From Pseudonocardia hierapolitana (lineage in GTDB: Bacteria; Actinomycetota; Actinomycetes; Mycobacteriales; Pseudonocardiaceae): DNA of 64,000 nucleotides. The first letter of the stretch is position 1. The number at the start of each line of letters is the position of its first letter. Shown here in pieces: positions 8,326 through 16,360 of this stretch. The DNA is taken from the NCBI RefSeq assembly GCF_007994075.1, contig NZ_VIWU01000001.1:4960001-5024000 (forward strand), read 5' to 3'. The notes under the pieces are model-generated. The model ran no database searches. It saw nothing but the letters and a program-made list of their open reading frames with translations, and was not told where the DNA came from. The position numbers and the translations under genes were made by a program.

Positions 8326-8975
8326 CGGACGGGATCACGGTGATGGTCGTCGACGACCACCCGATCTGGCGCGAGGGCGTGGCCCGCGACCTCACCGAGC
8401 GCGGCCTCGACGTGGTGGCCACGGCCCCGGAGGCGGACGCCGCCGTCCGGATCGCCCGTGCCGTGCGGCCGCGCGTCGTGCTGATGGATCTGAACCTCGG
8501 CGAGACGTCGGGGGTGCAGGCGATCGAGGGGATCCTGGACGCGCTGCCCGAGACGCGGATCCTCGTGCTCTCGGCGAGTGGCGAGCACGCCGACGTGCTC
8601 GAGGCGGTCAAGGCGGGCGCGGCCGGCTACCTCGTGAAGTCCGCGAGCGCGGAGGAGCTGCTCGCGGCCGTGCGACGCACGGCGGACGGCTTCCCGGTGT
8701 TCACGCCCGGCCTCGCAGGCCTGGTGCTGGGGGAGTACCGCAGGCTCGCCGGCACGGAGCGCTCCGGTCCGGAGGTCCCCGCGCTCACCGAGCGTGAGAC
8801 CGACGTGTTGCGCCTGGTCGCGAAGGGCCTGACGGCGCGGCAGATCGGGGAGCGGCTGGGTGTCTCGCACCGCACCGTCGAGACCCACGTCCAGAGCACG
8901 CTGCGCAAACTCCAGCTGCACAACCGCGTGCAGCTGGCCCGGTACGCGATCGAGAAGGGCCTCGTCGAGGAGTGA
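8322..8975 (+). CDS. NarL/LuxR-type response regulator
   Basis: This is a 217-residue protein. The receiver has VMVVDDHP (acidic pocket), the phospho-acceptor Asp 56 in VVLMDLNLG, and Lys in YLVKSAS. The C-terminal LuxR HTH reads LTERETDVLRLVAKGLTARQ and SHRTVETHVQSTLRKL. All phosphorylation residues are intact, so it should be the partner of the kinase that overlaps it by 4 bases. Targets cannot be read from the sequence. The next gene is a diverged paralogue with a broken receiver. Confidence 0.93.
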   Translation: MTDGITVMVVDDHPIWREGVARDLTERGLDVVATAPEADAAVRIARAVRPRVVLMDLNLGETSGVQAIEGILDALPETRILVLSASGEHADVLEAVKAGAAGYLVKSASAEELLAAVRRTADGFPVFTPGLAGLVLGEYRRLAGTERSGPEVPALTERETDVLRLVAKGLTARQIGERLGVSHRTVETHVQSTLRKLQLHNRVQLARYAIEKGLVEE

Positions 8976-9059
8976 CCACGGTCGGTCACCGGGTGCGCCG
9001 TACGGGTGATCACCTCCGAACCGGCTCCGCGGGGCGTCCCTCTTTGGGAGGATTCGGAC

Positions 9060-9095
9060 ATGATCGTGCGGCGGTGGGCGGCGTCGGCCGGATGA
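9060..9095 (+). CDS. Candidate 11-codon upstream ORF
   Basis: An ATG at 9060 follows an excellent Shine-Dalgarno sequence, GGGAGGA at 9046-9052, by 7 bases. It reads MIVRRWAASAG and stops at a TGA that overlaps the ATG of the next response regulator as ATGA. The response regulator has no Shine-Dalgarno sequence of its own, so this short frame may load ribosomes for it by coupling. Whether the peptide itself matters is unknown. Confidence 0.4.
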   Translation: MIVRRWAASAG

Positions 9096-9715
9096 ACGCT
9101 CAGCCTTCCGCCGTGCTCGTCGCCACCGCGCGCGCCGTCCCGCACGTCGCGGCGGCGCTCGTGAACGGCGGGGTCGACGTGGCCGGCAGCACCGATCCGT
9201 CGGGCGCGCTCCCGCTGGTGGAGGAGCGCAGGCCGCAGGTCGTCGTCGTCGAGCTCGACGGTGGCACCGCCGCGCTGGGCACCGTCGCCGAGCTCGCCGC
9301 CGCGGTGCCGCAGGTGCCGCTGCTCACGCTCTCGGCCGTGGTCGACCACACCGTCGCGCTCGCCGCCGTGCGCGCGGGAGCCACCAGCCACCTCGCCGGC
9401 CCGGTCGAGCCCACCGAACTCGCCGGTGCGGTCCGGCGCACCGCGGCGGGAGAGGTGGTGTTCAGCCCCGGTCTCGCCGACGTCCTGCTGGAGGAGTTCG
9501 GCCGACCGGCGGCCGAGCGCGAGCGCCAGCTCACCGAGCGGGAGTCCGACGTCGTGCGGCTCGTCGTCGAGGGCCTCACCGCGCGCCAGATCGCCACGCG
9601 CCTCGTGCTCTCCCCACGCACGGTGGAGAACCACGTGCAGAACGTGCTGCGCAAGCTGCACCTGCACAGCAGGGCCGCCCTGGTCCGCTACGCGATCGAA
9701 CGCGGCCTCGCCTGA
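9092..9715 (+). CDS. LuxR-type regulator with a degenerate receiver
   Basis: This is a 207-residue paralogue of the preceding regulator. The C-terminal HTH is intact (LTERESDVVRLVVEGLTARQ, SPRTVENHVQNVLRKL). The receiver has lost its key residues: the acidic pair is replaced (AVLVATARA), the phospho-acceptor position is Glu 54 (VVVVELDGG), and the conserved Lys is Gly in SHLAGPVE. It should therefore not be phosphorylated in the usual way; a Glu at this site often mimics the active state. The ATG at 9092 is chosen for its overlap with the small ORF; a GTG at 9074 is possible. Confidence 0.85.
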   Translation: MNAQPSAVLVATARAVPHVAAALVNGGVDVAGSTDPSGALPLVEERRPQVVVVELDGGTAALGTVAELAAAVPQVPLLTLSAVVDHTVALAAVRAGATSHLAGPVEPTELAGAVRRTAAGEVVFSPGLADVLLEEFGRPAAERERQLTERESDVVRLVVEGLTARQIATRLVLSPRTVENHVQNVLRKLHLHSRAALVRYAIERGLA

Positions 9716-9754
9716 CCCGCGATCGCGAGGTTCAGGAACTCGAGGGCGTCGCGG

Positions 9755-10684
9755 TCAGCCGAGGCGGCGCAGGCGCTCCAGGATCTCGGCGAGCACCTTG
9801 TCGGTGTCGGCGTCCAGGGCCACCTGCACCGGCGGGCCCGAGCCCTCGGGCATCCCGACGGTGGCGCCGCGGGCCGGGCCCAGGTCACAGGCCACCGCGA
9901 TCGGCTTCGGGGTGGTGCGCAGCGTCCCGGGCAGCACGGCCTCCAGCACCGCCACCGCGTCGTGCACGGCCACCGCGTCGATCCCGTAACGCTCCCTGAA
10001 CGCCGCCCGGTAGTGCGTGATCACTCCGGCGAGCGCCGCGCACCGGGGGCCGGCGGCCGCGAGCGCCTCGATCCACTCGGGGCCCGCGGGGCAGCGCAGC
10101 GTGAGGTCCAGCGGCACCATCGTGACCGGCACGTCGGCCTGGGTGAGCACCCGGTGCGCGGCCTCCGGGTCGCAGTGCGCGTTGAACTCGGCCACCCCAC
10201 TCGTGTTGCCCGCGCCCAGTGACCCGCCCATCCAGACGAGCCGCTCGATCCGTCCGGCCAGCTCCGGGTGCACCGCCAGCAGCAGCGCGATGTTCGTCAG
10301 GGGGCCGATCGGCACGAGCGTCACCGGCCGGTCGGACGCGCGCAGCACGTCGGCGAGCAGCTCGACGGCGCTCGACGGCCCCGGCGCGACCGGGGCGGGC
10401 AGCGTGCCCGCCCGGCCACCGAGCCCGTCGTTGCCGTGCCACTCCGCCGCCAGCTCGCGCTGCGGGTGCACGAGCGGTCGCGCCGCGCCCACGGCGAGCG
10501 GCACGTCGGCGCGGCCGCAGAGCGCGAGGAGGCGACCCGCGTTCGCCGTGGTGGCGTCGAGCGGGACGTTGCCGAAGACGGTGGTGACGGCCTTCAGCTC
10601 CACCTCGGGCGAGGCGAGCGCGAGCATGATCGCGACGGCGTCGTCGACGCCGGGGTCGGTGTCGATCACGATCGGCGTGCTCAC
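9755..10684 (-). CDS. Inosine-uridine-type nucleoside hydrolase
   Basis: This is a 309-residue protein of the IU nucleoside hydrolase family. The calcium-binding signature VIDTDPGVDDAVAIM is at the N-terminus, followed by PIGPLTNIALLL, VWMGGSL, NAHCDPEAA and the C-terminal AVHDAVAV. It splits ribonucleosides into base and ribose in the cytosol. The GTG start overlaps the ribokinase stop by 4 bases, so ribose released here can be phosphorylated by the enzyme encoded just upstream. The exact nucleoside preference cannot be read. Confidence 0.92.
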   Translation of the reverse strand: MSTPIVIDTDPGVDDAVAIMLALASPEVELKAVTTVFGNVPLDATTANAGRLLALCGRADVPLAVGAARPLVHPQRELAAEWHGNDGLGGRAGTLPAPVAPGPSSAVELLADVLRASDRPVTLVPIGPLTNIALLLAVHPELAGRIERLVWMGGSLGAGNTSGVAEFNAHCDPEAAHRVLTQADVPVTMVPLDLTLRCPAGPEWIEALAAAGPRCAALAGVITHYRAAFRERYGIDAVAVHDAVAVLEAVLPGTLRTTPKPIAVACDLGPARGATVGMPEGSGPPVQVALDADTDKVLAEILERLRRLG

Positions 10685-11517
10685 AGGACGGCCTCCAGTT
10701 CGGCAGCGGTCGGCAGCGACGGCTGCGCGCCCGCCTTGGTCACGGCCAGCGCCCCGGCGGCGCAGGCCCGGCGCAGTGCCTCCTCGTCGGAGGCGCCGTC
10801 GAGCAGCGCCACGGTGAGCGCGGCGGTGAACGTGTCGCCCGCCGCGGTGCCGTCCACCACGGTGACGGGCGGCGGCTCGGCGTGGGCCACCTCGCGCCCC
10901 CCGCGGCGCAGCACCGCGCCCTTGCCGCCGTAGGTCACGGCAACGGCGCCCGCGGCGTCGAGCCCGTCGATCGCGGCGTACTCGGCGGAGTTGACCACCA
11001 TCAGGTCGACGCGGCGGATCAGCTCGGGATCCAGCTGGCGGGCGGGCGCCGCGTTGAGCACGACCATGCCCGCGGCGAGCCGCACCGTGTCGGCCACGGT
11101 GGCCTCGGGGATCTCCAGGACGGTGAGCACGGCGTCGGCACCGCGGACGTCGTCGGGGGTCACGGAGAGCGTTGCGTTGGCGCCCGCGATCACGACGATC
11201 GTGGTCTCGCCCGCGTCGTCCACCGTGATCAGCGCGTGTCCGGTGGGCTCGTCGGGGTCGCGGCGCAGGCGGTCGAGCCGCACCCCGTCGGCGGCGAGCA
11301 GGGCGAGCGCCTCGTCGGCGGCCGCGTCGGCGCCCACCGCGGCCACCATCGTCACGTCGGCGCCGAGCCGCCGCGCGGCGAGCGCCTGGTTCGCGCCCTT
11401 CCCGCCGGGCACGCGCCGCAGCCCGCTCGCGGCGAGCGTCTCGCCGGGCTCGGGTAGGCGTGGCACCCGGGCCACGAGGTCGAGGTTGACGCTGCCGATC
11501 ACGGCGATCCGGGACAC
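10681..11517 (-). CDS. rbsK: Ribokinase, PfkB family
   Basis: This is a 278-residue sugar kinase. It has the N-terminal IAVIGSVNLDLV with substrate Asp, the PGGKGANQALAARRLGA glycine motif, and the C-terminal signature VVDGTAAGDTFTAAL with the catalytic Asp of the anion hole. It converts ribose to ribose 5-phosphate. It is the first gene of a two-gene unit with the nucleoside hydrolase and diverges from the acyltransferase 69 bases away. The GTG start gives the family N-terminus directly. No ribose transporter is nearby, which favours salvage of internal nucleosides. Confidence 0.9.
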   Translation of the reverse strand: MSRIAVIGSVNLDLVARVPRLPEPGETLAASGLRRVPGGKGANQALAARRLGADVTMVAAVGADAAADEALALLAADGVRLDRLRRDPDEPTGHALITVDDAGETTIVVIAGANATLSVTPDDVRGADAVLTVLEIPEATVADTVRLAAGMVVLNAAPARQLDPELIRRVDLMVVNSAEYAAIDGLDAAGAVAVTYGGKGAVLRRGGREVAHAEPPPVTVVDGTAAGDTFTAALTVALLDGASDEEALRRACAAGALAVTKAGAQPSLPTAAELEAVL

Positions 11518-11586
11518 GCCGCAGACGTTCGCCGATCACCTGCCACCGGCGCAAGCCGCCCGAGCCCGCGGTCATAGGGTCGCCCC

Positions 11587-12345
11587 ATGACGAGCATGTG
11601 GGGCGCACCGCTGCGCCGCAGGTGGGGTCATGCGGGCCGGCGCGACCCGCGGCAGGCCCGCTTCCTCACGCTCGCGTCACTGCGCTGGGTGCTGCGCCAC
11701 CGCGCCTACACACCCTGGTACCTGGTGCGCTACTGGCGGCTCCTGCGGTTCCGCATCGGCAACCCGCACGTGGTTCTGCGCGGCATGGTCTTCCTCGGCA
11801 AGCGCGTGGAGCTGCACGCGCGCCCCGGCTACGGGCGGCTGGAGATCGGCCGGTGGGTCCACATCGGGGACGGCAACGCGATCCGCTGCCACGAGGGGTC
11901 GCTCCGCATCGGCGACAAGGTCGTGCTCGGCCGGGAGAACACGATCAACTGCTACCTCGACGTCGAGATCGGCGCCGCCACGATCGTCGCGGACTGGGTG
12001 TACGTCACCGACTTCGACCACCGCACCGATGACGTCCACGTCCCGATCAAGGACCAGGGCATCGTCAAGACGCCGGTGCGGATCGGGCCCGACTGCTGGC
12101 TCGGGGTCAAGTCGACGGTGCTGCGCGGCTCCCGCGTCGGCCGCGGTTCGGTGCTGGGTGCGCACGCCGTCGTACGCGGTGACGTGCCGGAATACTCGAT
12201 CGCGGTCGGAGCCCCCGCGCGCGTGGTGCGCGACCGGAAGGCCGACTACGACGCCGCTGCGCAGCAGCGTGCCGCGCTCGCCGACATCGCGCGGAAGTCC
12301 GCCGCGGCCGTCGAGGCGAGGCTGGCGCAGTCTGAATCGATGTGA
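11587..12345 (+). CDS. Hexapeptide-repeat acyltransferase of the MGLP-type cluster
   Basis: This is a 252-residue protein. After a basic N-terminus (residues 1-55) it has left-handed beta-helix hexad repeats (about 60-205) typical of WbbJ/maltose acetyltransferase-like enzymes, with the catalytic His region VYVTDFDHRTDD. The end is an Ala/Arg helix. From memory the position matches mycobacterial Rv3034c, a putative acetyl/acyltransferase in methylglucose lipopolysaccharide assembly. TAGGGT 6 bases before the ATG suggests a leaderless transcript. The acyl donor and acceptor are inferred from context only. Confidence 0.8.
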   Translation: MTSMWGAPLRRRWGHAGRRDPRQARFLTLASLRWVLRHRAYTPWYLVRYWRLLRFRIGNPHVVLRGMVFLGKRVELHARPGYGRLEIGRWVHIGDGNAIRCHEGSLRIGDKVVLGRENTINCYLDVEIGAATIVADWVYVTDFDHRTDDVHVPIKDQGIVKTPVRIGPDCWLGVKSTVLRGSRVGRGSVLGAHAVVRGDVPEYSIAVGAPARVVRDRKADYDAAAQQRAALADIARKSAAAVEARLAQSESM

Positions 12346-12363
12346 CCTCCGGCATGCGAACAT

Positions 12364-12435
12364 CGCTTCCGGGAACGAAGAAGGGGCGCCCGCCGTTCAT
12401 CACGGTGGAATCACACCCCGTTCCGAAAGGAAGCG
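12364..12435. promoter_or_regulatory. Imperfect inverted repeat upstream of a small ORF
   Basis: CGCTTCCGGGAACG (12364-12377) can pair with CGTTCCGAAAGGAAGCG (12419-12435), the outer seven bases exactly. The right arm contains the likely Shine-Dalgarno sequence (AAAGGAAG) of the small ORF at 12444, so the fold could hide it. No other feature explains these bases. Confidence 0.4.
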
Positions 12436-12443
12436 TTCCGACC

Positions 12444-12602
12444 ATGAAGGACGCCACCGTCCGCCGCCTGCAGGCACTCGAGGAGGAGTACACCTTCGCG
12501 GTGAATGCGGCCGTCGGCGAGAACCGCGACGATCTCGTGGAGCAGCTCGCCAGCGAGTACCCCGACGCAGCGCTCGAGGTGCTGCGCAGCGACGCGGCCT
12601 GA
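12444..12602 (+). CDS. Conserved small protein, 52 residues
   Basis: The product begins MKDATVRRLQALEEEYTFAV and is an acidic, probably helical protein with no Cys and no membrane segment. An AAAGGAAG sequence stands about 10 bases before the ATG. It lies between the hexapeptide acyltransferase and the convergent glycosyltransferase, ending one base before the latter's stop. From memory mycobacteria have a small ORF of similar size, Rv3032A, at the same place. The function is unknown; position suggests a link to the polysaccharide cluster. Confidence 0.7.
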   Translation: MKDATVRRLQALEEEYTFAVNAAVGENRDDLVEQLASEYPDAALEVLRSDAA

Positions 12603-12603
12603 G

Positions 12604-13863
12604 CTACCCCCGTCCGAAGACGTTCCCGGTAGGGATCTTCGGACGGCCGAGCTCGGCCGCGCCGCCGCGGGTCGCTGCCGCGTACACCTCTGCGGTGTCG
12701 GCGGCGATCCGGCCCCACTGGAACGCGCTCCCCAGACGCTTCCGCGCTGCGCGGGCCCTCCGGGCGGCTGCCGCCCGGTCGGCGAGCACCGCTCCCACCG
12801 CGTCGGCCAGCCCACGAACGTCCCCCGGCGTGAACGACAGGCCGGTCTCCCCGTCGACCACCACCTCGCCGAGACCACCGGCCGTCGAGGCCACGAGCGG
12901 CGCGCCCGCCGCGGCAGCCTCCAGCGCGACGATCCCGAACGGCTCGTAGCGGCTCGGCAGCACCACGGCGTCGACCGCGCGGAGCATGGCGGCGAGATCG
13001 GCATCGGGCAGGTGCCCTGTGAAGGTGACGCTGCGCCCCACCCGGTGGTTCTCGACGGCGGCCACGAGCTGGTCCTGTGCGGTGCCGGTGCCGGCCACCA
13101 GCAGCCGCGTGCCCCGGTGGGCACGGCGGATCCGCGGCAACGCCGCGATCAGGTCGTGCACGCCCTTCTCGTACTCGAGACGGCCGAAGTACAGCAGCAC
13201 CGGCGCATCGCCGGGCGCGTAGCGCTCCCGCACGGCACGCACCCGGGCGGCGTTCGCCCGCCAGCGTCGCGGTGCGATGCCGTTGTGCAGCACCACGATC
13301 CGGCCGGGGTCCACCTCGAACAGCTCGGCCACCTCGGCGCGCATCGCGGCGGAGCAGGTGATCAGGGTGTCGGCGCGCCGCGCGAGCCACCACTCGGCGG
13401 AGTGCACCTGCCGGGACAGCGGCGAGGAGAGCCAGCCCGCGTAGCGGCCTGCCTCGGTGGCGTGGATCGTCGCGACGAGCGGGACCTCGAGCACGTCCGC
13501 GAGCGCGATCGCCGGGTGCGCGACGAGCCAGTCGTGCGCGTGCACCACATCGGGACGCCAGTGCGGGATCAGCCGGGTCAGGGCGGCCCGCAGCATCCCG
13601 TGTCCCATCGCGAGCGTCCAGGCCACGAGGTCGCGGTCGAACTCCAGGTGCGGCGGGTCCTCGGCCACCCGCAGGACGCGCACGCCCTCGCACACCTCGT
13701 CACAGGTCGGGTGCGTCTCGGCGTCGCTGCCCGCGGGCTGCCGGGACAGCACGACGACCTCGTGCCCCGCCGCCGCCAGCTCGATGGCCAGTGCGTGCAC
13801 GTGCCGGCCCAGCCCGCCGACCACTACGGGCGGGTACTCCCACGACACCATCAGCACACGCAC
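12604..13863 (-). CDS. GT4/GT5-type alpha-glucosyltransferase (Rv3032-like)
   Basis: This is a 419-residue retaining glycosyltransferase with GT-B fold. The N-terminus MVSWEYPPVVVGGLGRHVHAL binds the donor phosphate, DVVHAHDWLV is typical of glycogen-synthase-like enzymes, and the C-terminal domain has YFGRLEYEKGV and the E-x7-E motif region PSRYEPFGIVALEAAAAG. With GH57 and a methyltransferase next to it, the order matches Rv3032-Rv3031-Rv3030, where Rv3032 elongates the alpha-1,4-glucan of methylglucose lipopolysaccharide. Glycogen synthesis is an alternative role. A GTG start at 13863 has TAGGTT 6 bases upstream. Confidence 0.88.
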   Translation of the reverse strand: MRVLMVSWEYPPVVVGGLGRHVHALAIELAAAGHEVVVLSRQPAGSDAETHPTCDEVCEGVRVLRVAEDPPHLEFDRDLVAWTLAMGHGMLRAALTRLIPHWRPDVVHAHDWLVAHPAIALADVLEVPLVATIHATEAGRYAGWLSSPLSRQVHSAEWWLARRADTLITCSAAMRAEVAELFEVDPGRIVVLHNGIAPRRWRANAARVRAVRERYAPGDAPVLLYFGRLEYEKGVHDLIAALPRIRRAHRGTRLLVAGTGTAQDQLVAAVENHRVGRSVTFTGHLPDADLAAMLRAVDAVVLPSRYEPFGIVALEAAAAGAPLVASTAGGLGEVVVDGETGLSFTPGDVRGLADAVGAVLADRAAAARRARAARKRLGSAFQWGRIAADTAEVYAAATRGGAAELGRPKIPTGNVFGRG

Positions 13864-13924
13864 GGGGCGAACCTACCGCTCGGTAGCGGCCGTCGACGTG
13901 CCCGTGCCCGAACGCCGTACCCGC

Positions 13925-14050
13925 CGTGCCGAAACGCAGGACTCGCCTGCGCCCGGCCCGAGAACCCCGCGAGTCCGACGTCTCGGCACGGCGAGTCCGA
14001 CATCTCGACGCGGCGAGTCCGACATCTCGGTACGGCGAGTCGGGCGAGTC
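13925..14050. repeat. Array of 22-bp repeat units
   Basis: Three direct 22-bp units start at 13969, 13991 and 14013, each opening GCGAGTCCGAC, and a fourth truncated unit starts at 14035. An inverted unit lies at 13925-13946. The array sits in the 225-base gap between the GH57 and glycosyltransferase genes, which run in the same direction. A related array with three inverted and three direct units is at 24254-24408. Confidence 0.85.
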
Positions 14051-14088
14051 GACGAGGGCGGGTGCGCCCGTCGGGCGGGTCCTGGAGC

Positions 14089-15576
14089 TCATGGAGCGAT
14101 CAGCAGGCGGGCGTCGAGGTGGCCGAACACGGCGTCGTCGCCACCCCAGCTCGCGATGCGGCGTTCGGCCGCGCGGCGCCGGCCGGCGCCCAGCAGGCCC
14201 GCGAGCTCCTCGACGCGCGCGGCGTGCCCCGACGCCCGTTCCCGCGCGTAACCGGCCGCCGAGTCCTTGCTGACCATGAACGCCCAGTCGCTCGACAGCG
14301 CGAGCAGGGCCTCGGTGGCCAGCGCGTCGCGGACCGGGTCGCGCGCGATCCCCGGGACCGCCGCGCCGAGCAGCGCCTTCTGCACCCGCTCCTGCCGCGC
14401 CACCAGGTCGGCCACCTGCGGGCCCGCCCACACCCGCCAGTCCTTGCCCGACCCCCACGACGACGGCGGCAGCACCACCGGCTCGCCGACCAGCCCGGCC
14501 TCGGCGGCTCCGTGCAGCGTCGTGACCCGCACCCCGGCCTCGGGCAGGGCGCGCAGCACCGCCTCCAGCCATGCCGGGCCCTCGTGCCACCAGTGCCCGA
14601 ACAGCTCGGTGTCGAACGCCGCGACCGTGAGCCCCGGCCGCCCGAGGCGCTCGCGCACCGCGACGAGCCGCTCCCGGACCACGCGCACGAAGTCGGCCGC
14701 GTCGCGGGCCACGGCCGCGGCGGCGCGCGCGGGCTCGTAGGGCCGCTTGGCCTCCGGCGGCACCTGCCGACCCGTCACCCGCGCCGGCTTGAGCCCCGAC
14801 GGGTGGTCGTAGGTGTGGAAGTCGCGGTAGTCCCGGTCACCGGGGTAGCCCGACCGCGGTGACCAGACCCGGTAGGTGACCTCGAGATCCCGGCCGAACA
14901 CCAGCACGCCCGAGTCGCCGACGGGCCGGGCGAGCGCGGTGTCGCCGCGCAGCGCCGGACCGTCCACGAGGAACCGGCGGACCCCCGCGGCCGCGTACCC
15001 GACCTCCATGCCGGGCGCGTAGCCGCACTCGGGCGCCCAGATCCCGGCCGGTCGGGCACCGAGCCGGACGGCCGTGTCGGTGAGCCCGGTCTCCAACGCG
15101 AACGCGCGGACCTCGGGCTGCAGCAGCGGGCCGAACGGGTGCGTCGCCGGGCCGCCGAGCAGCTCGAGCGCATCGGAGCCGGCCAGTGTGCGCAGGAACG
15201 GGGACGCGCCGTGGCGCCAGTCGCGCTCGAACACCTCCAAGGCGGCCGTCGCCGCCCGGTGCTCCCGCGCGGCGAGCTCGGGCAGCCGGGCCGCGGCGCC
15301 GTGCGCCCGCAGCAGCCAGCCGCCGAGCCAGCCGTGCACACCGCGCAGGCAGTGCGGGTCGTCGAGCTGAGCGGCGAGCACCGGCGTGACGCCGAGCGTG
15401 AGCAGCTCCCGCCTGCCCTCGGCGGCCAGCCGCCGCACCACGTCGAGGACCGGCAGGTAGGTGTGCGCCCACGACTGGTGGAGCCACTCCTCGCCGACGG
15501 GCCAGCGTCCGTGGTGCGCGAGCCACGGCAGGTGGCTGTGCAGCACCAGGCAGAACGTCCCGACGGGCTCCGTCAT
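14089..15576 (-). CDS. GH57 1,4-alpha-glucan branching enzyme (Rv3031-like)
   Basis: This is a 495-residue GH57 protein. The N-terminal motif VLHSHLPWLAHHG, the nucleophile Glu 183 in WAPECGYAPGME, and the acid/base Asp 322 in AFDTELFGHWWHEG match the conserved GH57 regions. The C-terminal helical part (about 385-490, including WAFMVSKDSAAGY) is typical of GH57 branching enzymes. It should form alpha-1,6 branches on an alpha-glucan. It is upstream of the glucosyltransferase, separated by the 22-bp repeat array, and 10 bases after the methyltransferase gene stop. From memory the order equals the mycobacterial MGLP cluster. Confidence 0.9.
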   Translation of the reverse strand: MTEPVGTFCLVLHSHLPWLAHHGRWPVGEEWLHQSWAHTYLPVLDVVRRLAAEGRRELLTLGVTPVLAAQLDDPHCLRGVHGWLGGWLLRAHGAAARLPELAAREHRAATAALEVFERDWRHGASPFLRTLAGSDALELLGGPATHPFGPLLQPEVRAFALETGLTDTAVRLGARPAGIWAPECGYAPGMEVGYAAAGVRRFLVDGPALRGDTALARPVGDSGVLVFGRDLEVTYRVWSPRSGYPGDRDYRDFHTYDHPSGLKPARVTGRQVPPEAKRPYEPARAAAAVARDAADFVRVVRERLVAVRERLGRPGLTVAAFDTELFGHWWHEGPAWLEAVLRALPEAGVRVTTLHGAAEAGLVGEPVVLPPSSWGSGKDWRVWAGPQVADLVARQERVQKALLGAAVPGIARDPVRDALATEALLALSSDWAFMVSKDSAAGYARERASGHAARVEELAGLLGAGRRRAAERRIASWGGDDAVFGHLDARLLIAP

Positions 15577-15586
15577 CGGGGGGACG

Positions 15587-16348
15587 CTACGGCCGCGCCG
15601 GGGGCCGGGACGCGAAGGCCACCAGATCCAGGCTCGCGTCCACCCCGGCCGCCTGCAGCACGAAGTCGGCCACCGTCACCGACTCGACGTCGGCCTTGAG
15701 CGCGTCCGGCCAGCTCCGGCCGCCGAGCACCACGGCCACCTGTGCGTCGACGAGCGAGCCGCTGTGGCGGGCGTCGAGGGCGCGCAGCCGCGGCCCGTGG
15801 TGCAGGCCCTGGACCTCGACGTCGGCGAACCCCGCGTCCCGGACGAGGCCTGCGAGCTCCGCCGCGGACAGCTCGCGGGTGTGGAACGGGTTGAGCGGGG
15901 TGTCGCGACCCGGGGAGAACGTGAGGCGATTGGGCGTCGACAGCATCAGCGTCCCGCCGGGGCGCAGCACCCGGAAGCACTCGCGCAGGAACCGCTCCTG
16001 CTCCCACAGGTGCTCGATCACCTGCAGCGACACCACGACGTCGCAGCCTGCGTCCCGCACCGGCAGCGCGACGAGGTTGGCCCGTGCGACGCCGGCCCGG
16101 GGGTAGCGGCGGGCGACGTGCGCGGCCGTCACCGGGTCGAGGTCGAGCGCCAGCACGCCGGCGGCGACCTCGGCGAGCATCGCGGCGCCGTAACCCTCAC
16201 CGCAGCCCGCCTCCAGCACCATGGCCCCGGCGCACCGGTCCCGCAGCGCGACGTAGACGGCTTCGTGGCGGCGGAACCAGTAGTTCTCCTCCGGGATGCC
16301 CGGAACGGTGCGTTCGCCGGTCAGGGGGAGTGGCGGGTCGGGGGTCAC
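15587..16348 (-). CDS. SAM-dependent methyltransferase (Rv3030-like)
   Basis: This is a 253-residue class I methyltransferase. It starts with LTGERTVPGIPEENYWFRRH, typical of sugar/polysaccharide methyltransferases near GH57 genes, then VLEAGCGEGYGAAML (motif I), VVVSLQVIEHLWEQERFL and LRPGGTLMLSTPNRLTFSPG. It is the first gene of a three-gene minus-strand unit with GH57 and the glucosyltransferase. By analogy with Rv3030 it probably O-methylates glucose of the polysaccharide. YnfA lies 12 bases upstream and may share the transcript. Confidence 0.85.
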   Translation of the reverse strand: MTPDPPLPLTGERTVPGIPEENYWFRRHEAVYVALRDRCAGAMVLEAGCGEGYGAAMLAEVAAGVLALDLDPVTAAHVARRYPRAGVARANLVALPVRDAGCDVVVSLQVIEHLWEQERFLRECFRVLRPGGTLMLSTPNRLTFSPGRDTPLNPFHTRELSAAELAGLVRDAGFADVEVQGLHHGPRLRALDARHSGSLVDAQVAVVLGGRSWPDALKADVESVTVADFVLQAAGVDASLDLVAFASRPPARP

Positions 16349-16360
16349 GTCCGCACCGTC

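Noticed and set aside
13925..14050. CRISPR-like array
   Set aside because: Units of 22 bases are contiguous with no unique spacers, and units also occur inverted; no cas genes are in the window.
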